Shown piece after piece: positions 8,411-17,617 of a DNA stretch of 64,000 nt. The position numbers and the translations under genes were made by a program. The stretch lies in NCBI RefSeq assembly GCF_003315075.1, contig NZ_QNRJ01000006.1, positions 1 to 64,000 on the forward strand. Direction: 5' to 3'. The DNA comes from Rossellomorea aquimaris. GTDB taxonomy: Bacteria > Bacillota > Bacilli > Bacillales > Bacillaceae_B. The notes under the pieces are model-generated. The model did no database searches. It saw only the letters and a program-made list of their open reading frames with translations, and was not told where the DNA came from. Each line of letters starts with the position of its first letter. Within the stretch, counting starts at the first letter, position 1.

Positions 8411-8610
8411 CGACGTTTTAATTAGGCGGAGAAATTCCGCTTAATTAGTCGTTATTATTAAAAAAAGCTGAAGTAGACGGAGAGATTCCGCCTATTGACC
8501 CGAAAGTTACTTAAATAGGTGATTTTTCTGTGCATAGCCGGAAAAACTCCGCTTAATTACCCCAAAACAAGCACCATTCTGGATATAACCGGAAAACTTC
8601 CTCTTATTTT
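8411..8610. repeat. Four spaced short palindromes
   Basis: 15-mers at 8426 (GCGGAGAAATTCCGC), 8477 (ACGGAGAGATTCCGC), 8538 (CCGGAAAAACTCCGC) and 8589 (CCGGAAAACTTCCTC), each followed by CTTAATTA-like sequence. Start-to-start spacing is 51, 61 and 51 bp. The gene-free stretch 8231-8721 contains nothing else recognisable. Confidence 0.6.
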
Positions 8611-8721
8611 CCTTCCACTGGTTCTTCAACGTCTTTTTCCAATTAAAAAAACCTGCCTAATTAAAACTACGGCGAGTTCTTCTAAAAAGCACCTCAAAGT
8701 GGAAAGGTTTAGGTTTATCCC

Positions 8722-9066
8722 TTAGGACATCTCACATGCAACCAAGCCGTATTGCTGATCCTGATCCAGCTGCTTTATAAACTGGAATAGTTGCTGTACT
8801 TGTTCATCATCCATTTCTCTCTTATAATATTCTTCCAGCATCGATAGCATCTCTGCCGGGAACATCAGGCAGGTATGGCTTCCCCAATCGGTCTGCCGTC
8901 CCTCCAACCTTTTATAATAAATCCCATCCAACACGGAGAAAAATAGTTCATATCCCTTCGGAAAAAAGGGACTGATCCGTTTAGGATAATTATGATTCCA
9001 GTCTCCCCCTTCATAATGAAACGACCGGTCCTTTAAATCACCGATAAAGACTTCCACGTCTGCCAT
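8722..9066 (-). CDS. Conserved hypothetical protein
   Basis: 114 residues from the ATG at 9066, which follows GGAGGAGGAGATAAG. A longer frame to 9141 would run into the spoVR terminator and is rejected. The protein is acidic, soluble and rich in aromatic residues (YEGGDWNHNYPKRISPFFPKGYELFFSVLDG), with a C-terminal helical part (EMLSMLEEYYKREMDDEQVQQLFQFIKQLD). No signal peptide or membrane segment. I do not recognise the family. It lies just downstream of spoVR but is separated from it by a terminator. Confidence 0.7.
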   Translation of the reverse strand: MADVEVFIGDLKDRSFHYEGGDWNHNYPKRISPFFPKGYELFFSVLDGIYYKRLEGRQTDWGSHTCLMFPAEMLSMLEEYYKREMDDEQVQQLFQFIKQLDQDQQYGLVACEMS

Positions 9067-9125
9067 CTTATCTCCTCCTCCAATGTTCTTATTATTATGT
9101 ATGAACAAGTCCACCTTCTTTAGAA

Positions 9126-9170
9126 CAAAAAAGAGCCCCATCAGGATGATATCCTGGATGTGACTCTTCC
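9126..9170 (-). terminator. spoVR terminator
   Basis: AAGAG...CCAGGATATCATCCTG...CTCTT stem and TTTTTT on the minus strand. Confidence 0.85.
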
Positions 9171-9173
9171 CTA

Positions 9174-10586
9174 CTATAGATATTTTCGTTGCACGCTTCG
9201 CCCATCATACGTAAATAACATATCACGGTTCTCCACATGCGTTTCGATATGGACCGGTCTTCCCCAAAGCTGATGCAGATAAGGTAAAACCTTTTCCAAA
9301 TACTTAATATCGAGTTCCACGTCTTCGAACCAGTGCTTCAGATAAAGCTCCCCGTTCTTCATATAATCCCCATCATTCACTGTGATGTAAGGGAACCCTC
9401 CATTGACCCTCATCCCCACCAGCTGGTCCCGCACATGAGTCCACTCTTTATCTACGATTTTGTAGTCCTTACCTTGCTTCTGGAATAAATACATATCTTC
9501 TCTCGTAACAAGATCTTTCGTTAAATAGTTCCGTAAGAAGGAAATGTCAGACTCAATCTCACGAACCTCAAACATTTTTTCACGGCCTGAATTTGGTTTC
9601 ACCCCACGCTTTTTCATATCATCCGTCGGGTTGTCGAAACGATCTTCAATATCTTCGAAAATCTTCAATCCTAAATAATACGGATTGATCTGCGTACGGG
9701 AAGGCTGTACAACACCTGCATTCAGCTTGGCAAACTCAATGGACTCACCACTCGTCAAATCCATCTCTCGGATGATGCGCTGATGCCAATACGAAGCCCA
9801 CCCTTCATTCATGATTTTCGTTTCAAGCTGCGGCCAGAAATACAGCATTTCTTCCCTCATCATCGTCAATATATCCCGCTGCCAGTCAGACAACTCCCTG
9901 CTGTACTGCTCAATAAAAAGAAGAATATCCTTTTCAGGCTGTGGAGGGAACTTCTTCTTCACCTTTTTCTTCTCTCTGCTCTTCGGTTTTTCATCCAACG
10001 ACCACAGATCATCATAAGGAGTTGCATGACTCACATCTTCCTCTACCCACTCCACATCGTCCATCGTCCACGACAGCTTCGGACGCATCAATGACGGATC
10101 AATATGCTCATCCACGGCAAGTACGGCATCGAGGAAGTTTTCAACCTCCTGCTTCCCATGCTCGATCTCATACCTTCTCACCCGTTCCGCAGTAGCAGCC
10201 ATACTCTCTACCATATCCCGCTTGGTATTCTGGAATCGCACATTATTCTTAAAGAAATCACAATGAGCCAACACATGGGCAACAATCAACTTATTCTGAA
10301 TAAGTGCATTCGAATCCAATAAAAAAGCATAACAAGGATCCGAGTTAATCACGAGCTCGTAAATTTTACTTAAACCCAAATCATATTGAAGCTTCATCTT
10401 ATGAAATTGTTTCCCAAAACTCCAGTGAGAAAAGCGGGTCGGCATCCCATAAGCACCGAATGTATAAATAATCTCAGCAGGACAAATCTCATAACGCATC
10501 GGATAAAAATCAAGACCAAACCCGGCTGCAATCTCAGTAATTTCCCCTATCGCATTTTGCAACTGCCTCTGTTCCTCTAAATTCAT
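9174..10586 (-). CDS. spoVR: Stage V sporulation protein R
   Basis: 470 residues from the ATG at 10586, chosen because GAGGGGG lies 7 nt upstream; the ATG at 10592 abuts it. Full length for SpoVR, with family segments [60 protein letters not shown] and [12 protein letters not shown]. The conserved His/Glu residues suggest a metalloprotein. SpoVR is made in the mother cell and is needed for normal spore cortex; its biochemistry is unknown. A Lys-rich linker ([18 protein letters not shown]) is seen around residue 205. Located as in B. subtilis near yhdB. Confidence 0.95.
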   Translation of the reverse strand: MNLEEQRQLQNAIGEITEIAAGFGLDFYPMRYEICPAEIIYTFGAYGMPTRFSHWSFGKQFHKMKLQYDLGLSKIYELVINSDPCYAFLLDSNALIQNKLIVAHVLAHCDFFKNNVRFQNTKRDMVESMAATAERVRRYEIEHGKQEVENFLDAVLAVDEHIDPSLMRPKLSWTMDDVEWVEEDVSHATPYDDLWSLDEKPKSREKKKVKKKFPPQPEKDILLFIEQYSRELSDWQRDILTMMREEMLYFWPQLETKIMNEGWASYWHQRIIREMDLTSGESIEFAKLNAGVVQPSRTQINPYYLGLKIFEDIEDRFDNPTDDMKKRGVKPNSGREKMFEVREIESDISFLRNYLTKDLVTREDMYLFQKQGKDYKIVDKEWTHVRDQLVGMRVNGGFPYITVNDGDYMKNGELYLKHWFEDVELDIKYLEKVLPYLHQLWGRPVHIETHVENRDMLFTYDGRSVQRKYL

Positions 10587-10647
10587 AGTCATCCCCCTCT
10601 TTATACTCTTATCTAAATGTATGAAAAGAAAAGGGATTTGATGAAAA

Positions 10648-10826
10648 GAAAAGCGGAAGGGCTTTGCCCAGAGGCGACAAGCATAAGGCGAGGTGGCAGG
10701 AAGGTGCGCCTTTTCACCTTCCTGTCAGCTTGACTTATGACCTCGAGCCTCTAAGCCCTGCAGCTGGACAATAAGAAAAGCGGAGGCGGCTCGCCCAGAG
10801 GCGACAAGCATAAGGCGAATCCGCAC
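10648..10826. repeat. Dispersed palindromic repeat, one full and one half copy
   Basis: The full copy at 10648-10773 has nested inverted repeats (inner stem GGCAGGAAGGT / ACCTTCCTGTC; outer GCGACAAGCATAAGGCG / CTTATGACCTCGAG). A half copy at 10774-10826 restarts with AAAAGCGGAGGCGG...GACAAGCATAAGGCG. The same element recurs at 28347-28474. It resembles REP/MITE-like intergenic repeats common in Bacillaceae. Confidence 0.75.
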
Positions 10827-10828
10827 AA

Positions 10829-10869
10829 AAAAAGCTGCTCCCAATCACAAGATGGGAACAGCTTTTTCA
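10829..10869 (-). terminator. Terminator of the MFS gene
   Basis: AAAAAGCTG.TCCCAATC / GATGGGA.CAGCTTTTT stem, with T-runs in both directions. Confidence 0.85.
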
Positions 10870-10875
10870 TAAATG

Positions 10876-12066
10876 TTATGTCCTAATATTCTTTTGAAGC
10901 AGCATCACCGGGATGAGAGTGCCCAGCAGCAATAGTGCTGAAAGGGTGAAAATCATTGAAATACTTAGTACTTCAAGAAGCAGCCCTACTCCAACAGAGG
11001 ATAACCCAAACAGTAATGTGGTTAACGCACCTTGGGCAGCATAGATTTTCCCCAGCTCTTCAGGTGGAGCACTTTCCTGCAAATACGTCTGAAGAACGAC
11101 ATTTTTAATTTGATCAAACAAACCGAACACAAAGGATAAAACAAGTGCAAGGAGCGCAACCTTATTCCAGGCAAATACGAGTGTCACACTTGACGTAAAG
11201 ACCATGCAAATCGGGAGCCATCTATGCCTGTGTTTGGAAAACAAGCCGTGGAGCTTAAAAATCAAATACGAGGCAAGGACCAAGCCGATAAAGAAGCTGG
11301 AGTTGATGAACCCCCACCATTCTTCTCCTCGCTGCAATTGCAGATCAACATACAAATACAAAACAGCCGCAATCCAAACAGTGCCTGAAATCGATTCTAA
11401 CCCATAGATCCAAAACACGGGAACTAATCCCTTTCTCTTTCTAACTTCTGACCATCCTTCTCCAAGCTGCTGCCACCAAACTTTTCTCACTTCTAAGCTG
11501 GTACTTGGGATGACAGGGAGCTTCAGCATAAAGAGCGTACTGGCGAGAAACAAAACAATGATCACGATAAAGAGATTCGTTTCGTTTATGAGCGATAGCA
11601 GGATTCCACCTAACGCCCAGCTTGAAAATTGTATCGTCTGATCGACGGTGGATAAAAAACCGTTCGCTCCCATCAACTCTTCCCGTTTCACAAGAAAAGG
11701 CACATACGAATTCCGTGCAGGCAATGCCCATCCATCTAAAAATGAAATGATACTCGCACACCCTAAATAGAACCACACATTTTCAACATTGAGTACCATT
11801 AACAACAAAAAGAAGCATAGAAAGAATGTTTTCCCCATTTGAGAATAGGCGATTAAACTCCTCATTTGCATGCGATTCAGCAGAAGGGGTGCTGCCATAC
11901 TGCTTATGAACCTCGAAAACGTAATCACCAAAGGAACCGCCGTCATGTAAATAGCTGAACCTGTTAAATGGTAAACAAGGGAGATTAACCCTACGATATA
12001 CAGCACATCCCCCATATTGGCCAATGCTTGACCGAACCACAGATTTCTAAATGCATTGGAATGCAA
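10876..12066 (-). CDS. MFS exporter
   Basis: 396 residues, start TTG at 12066 behind AGGGAGG (8-nt spacer). About 11-12 hydrophobic segments run the whole length. The N-terminus FRNLWFGQALANMGDVLYIVGLISLVYHLTGS and the loop GWALPARNSYVPFLVKREELMGANG match the macrolide/enterobactin-type MFS exporters (DHA3 group). The TYLQESAPPEELGKIYAAQGALTTL segment near residue 330 is also typical. Substrate cannot be deduced. Single gene with its own terminator; no regulator is adjacent. Confidence 0.85.
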   Translation of the reverse strand: MHSNAFRNLWFGQALANMGDVLYIVGLISLVYHLTGSAIYMTAVPLVITFSRFISSMAAPLLLNRMQMRSLIAYSQMGKTFFLCFFLLLMVLNVENVWFYLGCASIISFLDGWALPARNSYVPFLVKREELMGANGFLSTVDQTIQFSSWALGGILLSLINETNLFIVIIVLFLASTLFMLKLPVIPSTSLEVRKVWWQQLGEGWSEVRKRKGLVPVFWIYGLESISGTVWIAAVLYLYVDLQLQRGEEWWGFINSSFFIGLVLASYLIFKLHGLFSKHRHRWLPICMVFTSSVTLVFAWNKVALLALVLSFVFGLFDQIKNVVLQTYLQESAPPEELGKIYAAQGALTTLLFGLSSVGVGLLLEVLSISMIFTLSALLLLGTLIPVMLLQKNIRT

Positions 12067-12272
12067 TATCTTTTCCTCCCTCTATTCAGTTTTTAATTAG
12101 GTGAGAAAAGACCGTATCACATTGGATCAAAGAACCCCTTTCAAAAATTAAAAACGATTTATGTATAGGTTTATTTTAGCAAAAGGTTTCAAATAATGCA
12201 GAGAATACTTTATTTTATAATCAATACGGCGTAGCGGTTACATGCTTTAGATATTACACGCACAATCCGAAC

Positions 12273-12300
12273 AAAAAAAGCCTTCCTTTAAGAAGACTTT
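12273..12300 (-). terminator. Terminator of the DUF3889-like gene
   Basis: AAAGTCTTC / GAAGGCTTT stem with a T7 run on the minus strand. Confidence 0.75.
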
Positions 12301-12311
12301 AATTGCTGCAC

Positions 12312-12614
12312 CTATTCCTGCACCGTAATGTTCAGTATTTTTTCATTATCAAGATCGTGTACGACGACTACAAGTACCTTCTTCTCTGCACTGTTCTCTT
12401 GAACGGTAAATTCAAATGAGTCGGCCACTTTGTTTTCCGTCATTTTCTTTCGACCCTGGTATTGATAATCCTTCACAGGCTGACCGGGGTAGTCCTCTTT
12501 AATGACGGCTGTGGCAATCCGGCCAAATTTTTGATAATCCGTTGGTTGAGCATTTGCATGATTTGAAAATAAAAGAAAAAATACAGTTGATGCGATCACA
12601 ATTGCTTTCTTCAT
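12312..12614 (-). CDS. Secreted DUF3889-like protein
   Basis: 100 residues from the ATG at 12614, preceded by GAGGTGATG. A clear Sec signal peptide (MKKAIVIASTVFFLLFSNHANA) would be cleaved after ANA, leaving about 78 residues. The mature part (YQKFGRIATAVIKEDYPGQPVKDYQYQGRKK...DSFEFTV) matches short DUF3889-type secreted proteins of Bacillus, which have no known function. It is divergent from yhdB. Confidence 0.75.
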   Translation of the reverse strand: MKKAIVIASTVFFLLFSNHANAQPTDYQKFGRIATAVIKEDYPGQPVKDYQYQGRKKMTENKVADSFEFTVQENSAEKKVLVVVVHDLDNEKILNITVQE

Positions 12615-12779
12615 TATCATCACCTCTATTTCGTTTCATTAATAGGATGAATTAAATTCACTGATTTATTCACCCAATAGTAGGAAAACAAGCATTTGCA
12701 ACATAACCAACTTTTACAGAGAGATAAAAGCGGTTTTCTCCATACAATATGATTACCCCTTCAAAAGGAGGGAAACCAA

Positions 12780-13034
12780 GTGAACAAAGTCGATTACGAT
12801 CGTGCCTTGTATTACACTCACCGATCAGAATGGGACAACCTGTTGATCCTCATGGTGAGAACGAAGGATGACCTTCTTTCGAAAAGAATTGAACACTTCT
12901 TACATGCGTATCATTTTTCTAATGATTACACGGTTGTAGAGCGTAGCCTATATACGCTATTACGATATGTTGAACATGCAAACTTCACCTATAGTGTCGA
13001 GCAACCACTTGAGGAAACCTTTGCAGAAATGTAA
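12780..13034 (+). CDS. yhdB: YhdB-like small protein
   Basis: 84 residues, start GTG at 12780 after AAAGGAGGG. The sequence YDRALYYTHRSEWDNLLILMVRTKDDLLSKRIEHFLHAY closely resembles the YhdB family of Bacillus, which has no known function. No membrane segment; likely alpha-helical and cytoplasmic. The neighbours yhdA, yhcZ, yhcY and spoVR are also neighbours in B. subtilis, which supports the name. It ends in its own terminator. Confidence 0.8.
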   Translation: MNKVDYDRALYYTHRSEWDNLLILMVRTKDDLLSKRIEHFLHAYHFSNDYTVVERSLYTLLRYVEHANFTYSVEQPLEETFAEM

Positions 13035-13055
13035 CAAATGAGAATTCCACCTACG

Positions 13056-13096
13056 GCTGATCCAAATAGTATGCGCTATTGGATCAGCTTTTATTA
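13056..13096 (+). terminator. yhdB terminator
   Basis: GCTGATCCAAATAG / CTATTGGATCAGC stem followed by TTTTATTATTT. Confidence 0.85.
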
Positions 13097-13133
13097 TTTG
13101 GGTATGCTTAGAATCATTAAAATTGAACCAAAT

Positions 13134-13163
13134 CAAAAAAAACCGGCACAATGCCGATTTCCT
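13134..13163 (-). terminator. yhdA terminator
   Basis: AAATCGGC / GCCGGTTT stem and a T8 run on the minus strand. Confidence 0.8.
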
Positions 13164-13166
13164 CGA

Positions 13167-13727
<561 letters not shown>

Positions 13728-14363
13728 TTAGTTTGATGTCAATTGATGTTTGACGGCATACAAAGCCGCTTGGGTTCGATCCGTTACTTCCAGCTTGGAA
13801 AAAATGTTTGAGATATGAGTCTTGACTGTTTTTTCCGTTATATAAAGGCTGGAAGCAATCTCTTTATTACTCTTCCCTTTCGTCAGCTCAATCAAAACAT
13901 CCTTCTCCCGTTTGGTGAGTTCATGGATTTTGTGGGGGGGCTCTTTTCTGGAGATCCGGGTAAGTAAATGGTTGGTTGCCTTAGGATGAAGAGAATTTTC
14001 CCCGGACAAAAGCTTACGGATGCTATTTACTAATTCATCGGGTTCAATATCTTTCAATTGGTACCCGGCTGCTCCTGCTTCAATGGCAGGAATCACGTGA
14101 TTTTGATCAGAAAAGCTGGTGAGCATCAGAATTTGAATGGCGGGATGATTCTTCTTTATTTCCCTTGTTGCTTGAATTCCGTCCATGACCGGCATCATTA
14201 AATCCATCAAGATGATATCCGGTTCAAGTGTTTCAGCTAACCGGACGGCTTCTGCCCCATCCTTTGCTTCCCCCACAATATCCAGGTCCTTTTGTGTTTT
14301 TAAAAAGAAGACAAGACCTCTTCGTACGACGTGATGGTCATCGGCTATTAACACTCTGATCAT
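13728..14363 (-). CDS. yhcZ: LuxR/NarL-family response regulator, AirR-like
   Basis: 211 residues from the ATG at 14363 (AGGAGG, 8-nt spacer). Receiver domain 1-115 with the acidic pair in IADDHH, the phospho-acceptor Asp in ILMDLMMPVMDG (near 53), and conserved Thr/Ser and Lys (MLTSFSD, QLKD). The LuxR HTH at about 145-208 has LTKREKDVLIELTKGKSNKEIASSLYITEKTVKTHISNIFSKL. Partner of the adjacent kinase. The S. aureus homologue (first named YhcR, now AirR) controls redox and cell-wall genes. Targets here are unknown; yhdA directly downstream is a candidate. Confidence 0.92.
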   Translation of the reverse strand: MIRVLIADDHHVVRRGLVFFLKTQKDLDIVGEAKDGAEAVRLAETLEPDIILMDLMMPVMDGIQATREIKKNHPAIQILMLTSFSDQNHVIPAIEAGAAGYQLKDIEPDELVNSIRKLLSGENSLHPKATNHLLTRISRKEPPHKIHELTKREKDVLIELTKGKSNKEIASSLYITEKTVKTHISNIFSKLEVTDRTQAALYAVKHQLTSN

Positions 14364-14375
14364 GCATGACACCTC

Positions 14376-15497
14376 CTAATACGGTATTTGAACGGCAATC
14401 GTCGTTCCTTTCCCAAGTCCACTATCTATCGTTAGTTCCCCGCCAATGCTTTTCACACGCTCTCTCATACCTTGGATCCCCACTGACGGCAGGGACTGTT
14501 TCCTGTCATATTGAAATCCGTATCCTTTATCTTCAATCGTTAATCGAATCGATTGAGCTTCACTTTTTAATGTAAAGAATATGTTCTTTTCACCCGAATG
14601 TTTTTTACAATTATTCAATGCTTCCTGACTGACACGCCACAATACTTCTTCAATTTTAGAGCTTAGGCACAGGACCCCCTCTACTTTCAATTCAAGGGTT
14701 AAACCGAGCATGTCAGCGTATCCTTTAGCCGCTTCCACCACTCCGTTTTCCAAACCATGGGGTCTTAATTGCCAGATGAGGGCACGCATTTCCGATAGCG
14801 CTTCCTGGGCAAGACTTTGTATGGTCTTGAAGGTGTCCTTTACTTCCTCTTCCCTGGTCATCTCCGCTCCGCCTCTTGCCGTTAATGTAAGGGAAAACAA
14901 CAGTTGGTTCACAGAGTCATGAAGATCTCTTGCCAATCGGTTCCTTTCGCCAATAAGAGCGACTTCCTGCTCCTTCTTAGTCAGCATAATACGCTTAATG
15001 GCCGAACCGATTTGAAAGGCAACCGATTCCAGGAGAGCCAGTTCATCTGTAGAAAAGTGGGTCTTATTCGGAGCTGCGACATTCAATAACCCAAAGGATT
15101 CATTTCCGGACTGAAGAGGGACGGTTGCATGATACGTTATTTCATCCGTATCCCCTCTGTTTTCTTCGATGGCCTGCTCGATCCGCTGACATTCGATGAT
15201 ATTGGATGCTTTCGTCAGCTTTCCATTCCGAAAGCGGTTGACACACCAGCAGCCGCCCTCTTTCATCAGTTCACATTTCCGGTCAGATAGTGACTTTGGG
15301 AGATTCTCATAGGAGACAAGCTCGTGACTTCCTTCCTTTTCAATAAAGAAAATCCATCCCGTCGTGAAGCTAGTTCCTCTGATCAACTTCTTCACTGCAC
15401 CTGAAAGCATGGAAGAAAGCTCTGTTTCATTGTTCAGCAATTCGGCTATCTCTTTTAAAAGCCCGATATTTGAAAGGGATTCTTGATTCATCTTCAT
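14376..15497 (-). CDS. yhcY: GAF-domain sensor histidine kinase, AirS-like
   Basis: 373 residues, cytoplasmic (no membrane segment). GAF domain about 20-170, HisKA_3 dimerisation region with phospho-acceptor His193 in ERNRLARDLHDSVNQLLFSL, and HATPase at about 280-373 (NNCKKHSG, DKGYGF, GIQGMRERVKSIGGEL, GKGTTI). Four Cys in the GAF domain (C75, C83, C85, C103) have the spacing CX7CXCX17C, much like the four Cys that hold a [2Fe-2S] cluster in S. aureus AirS. A redox or oxygen signal is therefore likely. Start ATG at 15497; the ATG at 15491 has the better spacer. Operon with yhcZ. Confidence 0.9.
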   Translation of the reverse strand: MKMNQESLSNIGLLKEIAELLNNETELSSMLSGAVKKLIRGTSFTTGWIFFIEKEGSHELVSYENLPKSLSDRKCELMKEGGCWCVNRFRNGKLTKASNIIECQRIEQAIEENRGDTDEITYHATVPLQSGNESFGLLNVAAPNKTHFSTDELALLESVAFQIGSAIKRIMLTKKEQEVALIGERNRLARDLHDSVNQLLFSLTLTARGGAEMTREEEVKDTFKTIQSLAQEALSEMRALIWQLRPHGLENGVVEAAKGYADMLGLTLELKVEGVLCLSSKIEEVLWRVSQEALNNCKKHSGEKNIFFTLKSEAQSIRLTIEDKGYGFQYDRKQSLPSVGIQGMRERVKSIGGELTIDSGLGKGTTIAVQIPY

Positions 15498-15610
15498 CGT
15501 CCTCTCCGATCCTTCACTACTATTATATAGATTTTACACAAATCCGGTATTCTCAAAAAGAATGAAACGTTCTACGACCTTTGACTGAAAACATACGTTC
15601 CACTCCCATA

Positions 15611-15650
15611 CAAAAAAACAAGAGATGCACCAACACATCTCTTGTTTTGT
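15611..15650 (-). terminator. pgcA terminator
   Basis: ACAAGAGATG / CATCTCTTGT stem with a T7 run on the minus strand. Confidence 0.85.
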
Positions 15651-15680
15651 ATTAGACAATGCAATACTGCCGTAAAGCCT

Positions 15681-17432
15681 TTATGCCTCTCCTACAGATG
15701 AACTTACCATCGTTTCCACTTTCGCCATGATGGCTTCTTGCAGAGCATGTAATTTATTATCGCTGTCGCTTTGCGTCTCACCAATCACGCTGAAGTAGAA
15801 CTTGATTTTCGGCTCGGTTCCAGATGGGCGCAAGCAAATCCAGGATCCGTCTTCAAGATAATATTTTAAAACGTTGGAAGATGGAAGGTGAATGGATGTT
15901 TCTTCACCTGATTGTAAATCGACTTTCTTCCTTACTTTATAATCTTCCGATGAAACAACCTGCATACCTGCCACTTCTTTCAAAGGCTCGTTTCTGAAGT
16001 CCTTCAGAATCCCCTGAATTTGTTCAGCGCCCTCTTTTCCTTTAAGAGTTAAACTCTTTAATCCCTCTTGATAAAAGCCATGCTGTTCAAATAAATCATT
16101 CAGTACATTATATAGCGTTTTGCCTTGCTTCTTATAGAAAGCTGCCGCTTCTGCAGCCATCAGCACGGCTTGAATGGCATCTTTGTCCCGGGCGAAGTCG
16201 CCGATTAAGTACCCATAGCTTTCTTCGTAACCAAATAAGAATGAGTATTCGCCTGTTTCTTCATACTTCTTGATTTTTTCACCGATAAATTTGAAGCCTG
16301 TCAGTACATCTTCCACGGAAGCTCCGTAATGTTCTGCCACTTTACGGCCTAATTCGGATGTAACGATGGTTTTGAATACTCGTCCATTTTCAGGAATCAT
16401 ATTCTTTTCCTGTTTACGTGCCAGAATATAATCCAGTAGAATCGCACCTGTCTGGTTACCTGTGAGAAGGATATACTCGCCAGATTCACCTTTAACGGCT
16501 ACACCTAATCGGTCTGCATCCGGATCTGTGGCAATCAGGATATCTGCGTCGATTTCCTTCCCGTCACGGATGGCATATTCAAAGGCTGCTTTATCTTCCG
16601 GATTCGGGGATTTCACTGTCGTAAACTCAGGATCTGGAATGGCCTGTTCCTTCACAATGTGAACAGACTCATATCCTAAAGCTTTCAGACCCTTTTCAGC
16701 CATCTTTAAGGCTGTTCCATGTAAGGGAGAAAATACGATTTTCAGGTCGACTTCCTTGGCGATTTGCGGTTTTTCAGAAATCGAAATCAGATGTTCCAAG
16801 TAAGATTGATCGATCTCTTTGCCAATCATTTTAATCAGGCCGGATGATTTCAATTCTTCTTCTGACTTCACTTCAATTTCCAGCTCATTTTCCACTTCAT
16901 TCACTTTATCGATAACGGCATCGGCTACGTGTGGAGGCAGCTGAGCTCCATCCTCACCGTATACTTTGTACCCATTATATTCAGGTGGATTATGGCTTGC
17001 CGTGACCACGATTCCAGAGAATGCCTTTAATTGTCTAAGGGCAAATGAAAGCTCCGGAGTTGGTTTCAGTTCGTCGAATACATATGTTTGAATACCATGT
17101 GTAGCCAATGTCTTAGCTGATTCCATGGCAAACTCAGGAGATTTATAACGGGAATCGTAAGCGATTACAACTCCGCGCTTTTTAGCCTCTTCACCTTGTT
17201 CTTCTATGTATCGTGCTAATCCTTCAGAGGCCTTTCTAACTGTATAAATGTTCATTCGGTTGGTTCCGGGACCAATTTCTCCCCTCATTCCACCAGTACC
17301 GAATTCCAGGTTTTTGTAGAATGCGTCTTCTAAGGTTTTCTCGTCGTCTTTCAATGCTCCTAAAAGCTCGTTGATCTCTTCATCCAGATGCAAGTAGTCG
17401 CTCCATTTTTCCCAAGATGTTTTCCAACTCAA
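15681..17432 (-). CDS. pgcA: Alpha-phosphoglucomutase
   Basis: 583 residues, TTG start at 17432 behind GGAGGGG. The catalytic phosphoserine is Ser146 in [15 protein letters not shown]; the Mg2+ loop is DPDADRLGV (about 305-313); the sugar-specificity segment [11 protein letters not shown] and the phosphate-binding [11 protein letters not shown] are at about 405 and 545. It interconverts glucose 1- and 6-phosphate, feeding UDP-glucose for glucosylated teichoic acids and glycolipids. In B. subtilis pgcA (yhxB) sits between yhcX and yhcY exactly as here. Monocistronic with terminator. Confidence 0.95.
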   Translation of the reverse strand: MSWKTSWEKWSDYLHLDEEINELLGALKDDEKTLEDAFYKNLEFGTGGMRGEIGPGTNRMNIYTVRKASEGLARYIEEQGEEAKKRGVVIAYDSRYKSPEFAMESAKTLATHGIQTYVFDELKPTPELSFALRQLKAFSGIVVTASHNPPEYNGYKVYGEDGAQLPPHVADAVIDKVNEVENELEIEVKSEEELKSSGLIKMIGKEIDQSYLEHLISISEKPQIAKEVDLKIVFSPLHGTALKMAEKGLKALGYESVHIVKEQAIPDPEFTTVKSPNPEDKAAFEYAIRDGKEIDADILIATDPDADRLGVAVKGESGEYILLTGNQTGAILLDYILARKQEKNMIPENGRVFKTIVTSELGRKVAEHYGASVEDVLTGFKFIGEKIKKYEETGEYSFLFGYEESYGYLIGDFARDKDAIQAVLMAAEAAAFYKKQGKTLYNVLNDLFEQHGFYQEGLKSLTLKGKEGAEQIQGILKDFRNEPLKEVAGMQVVSSEDYKVRKKVDLQSGEETSIHLPSSNVLKYYLEDGSWICLRPSGTEPKIKFYFSVIGETQSDSDNKLHALQEAIMAKVETMVSSSVGEA

Positions 17433-17576
17433 AACGATCCCCTCCTAATGCTGTATAATAATAAATTCTATCACATATTGTAGAAATCCTGCTAAAACAA
17501 TCCGTCACATGTCGACAAGATTCGTTCAGACCTTATTTTAGCATAATTTTTCTAAAATGAATTTGTCTTTTTACTC

Positions 17577-17611
17577 AAAAAAGCCTCGCTGAACCATTCA
17601 GCGAGGCTTTT
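17577..17611 (-). terminator. yhcX terminator
   Basis: AAAAGCCTCGCTGAA / TTCAGCGAGGCTTTT stem. Confidence 0.9.
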
Positions 17612-17617
17612 ACTTTA

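Noticed and set aside
8411-8610. CRISPR array
   Set aside because: Repeats are only about 15 bp, degenerate and just four; spacers share sequence and no cas gene is nearby.
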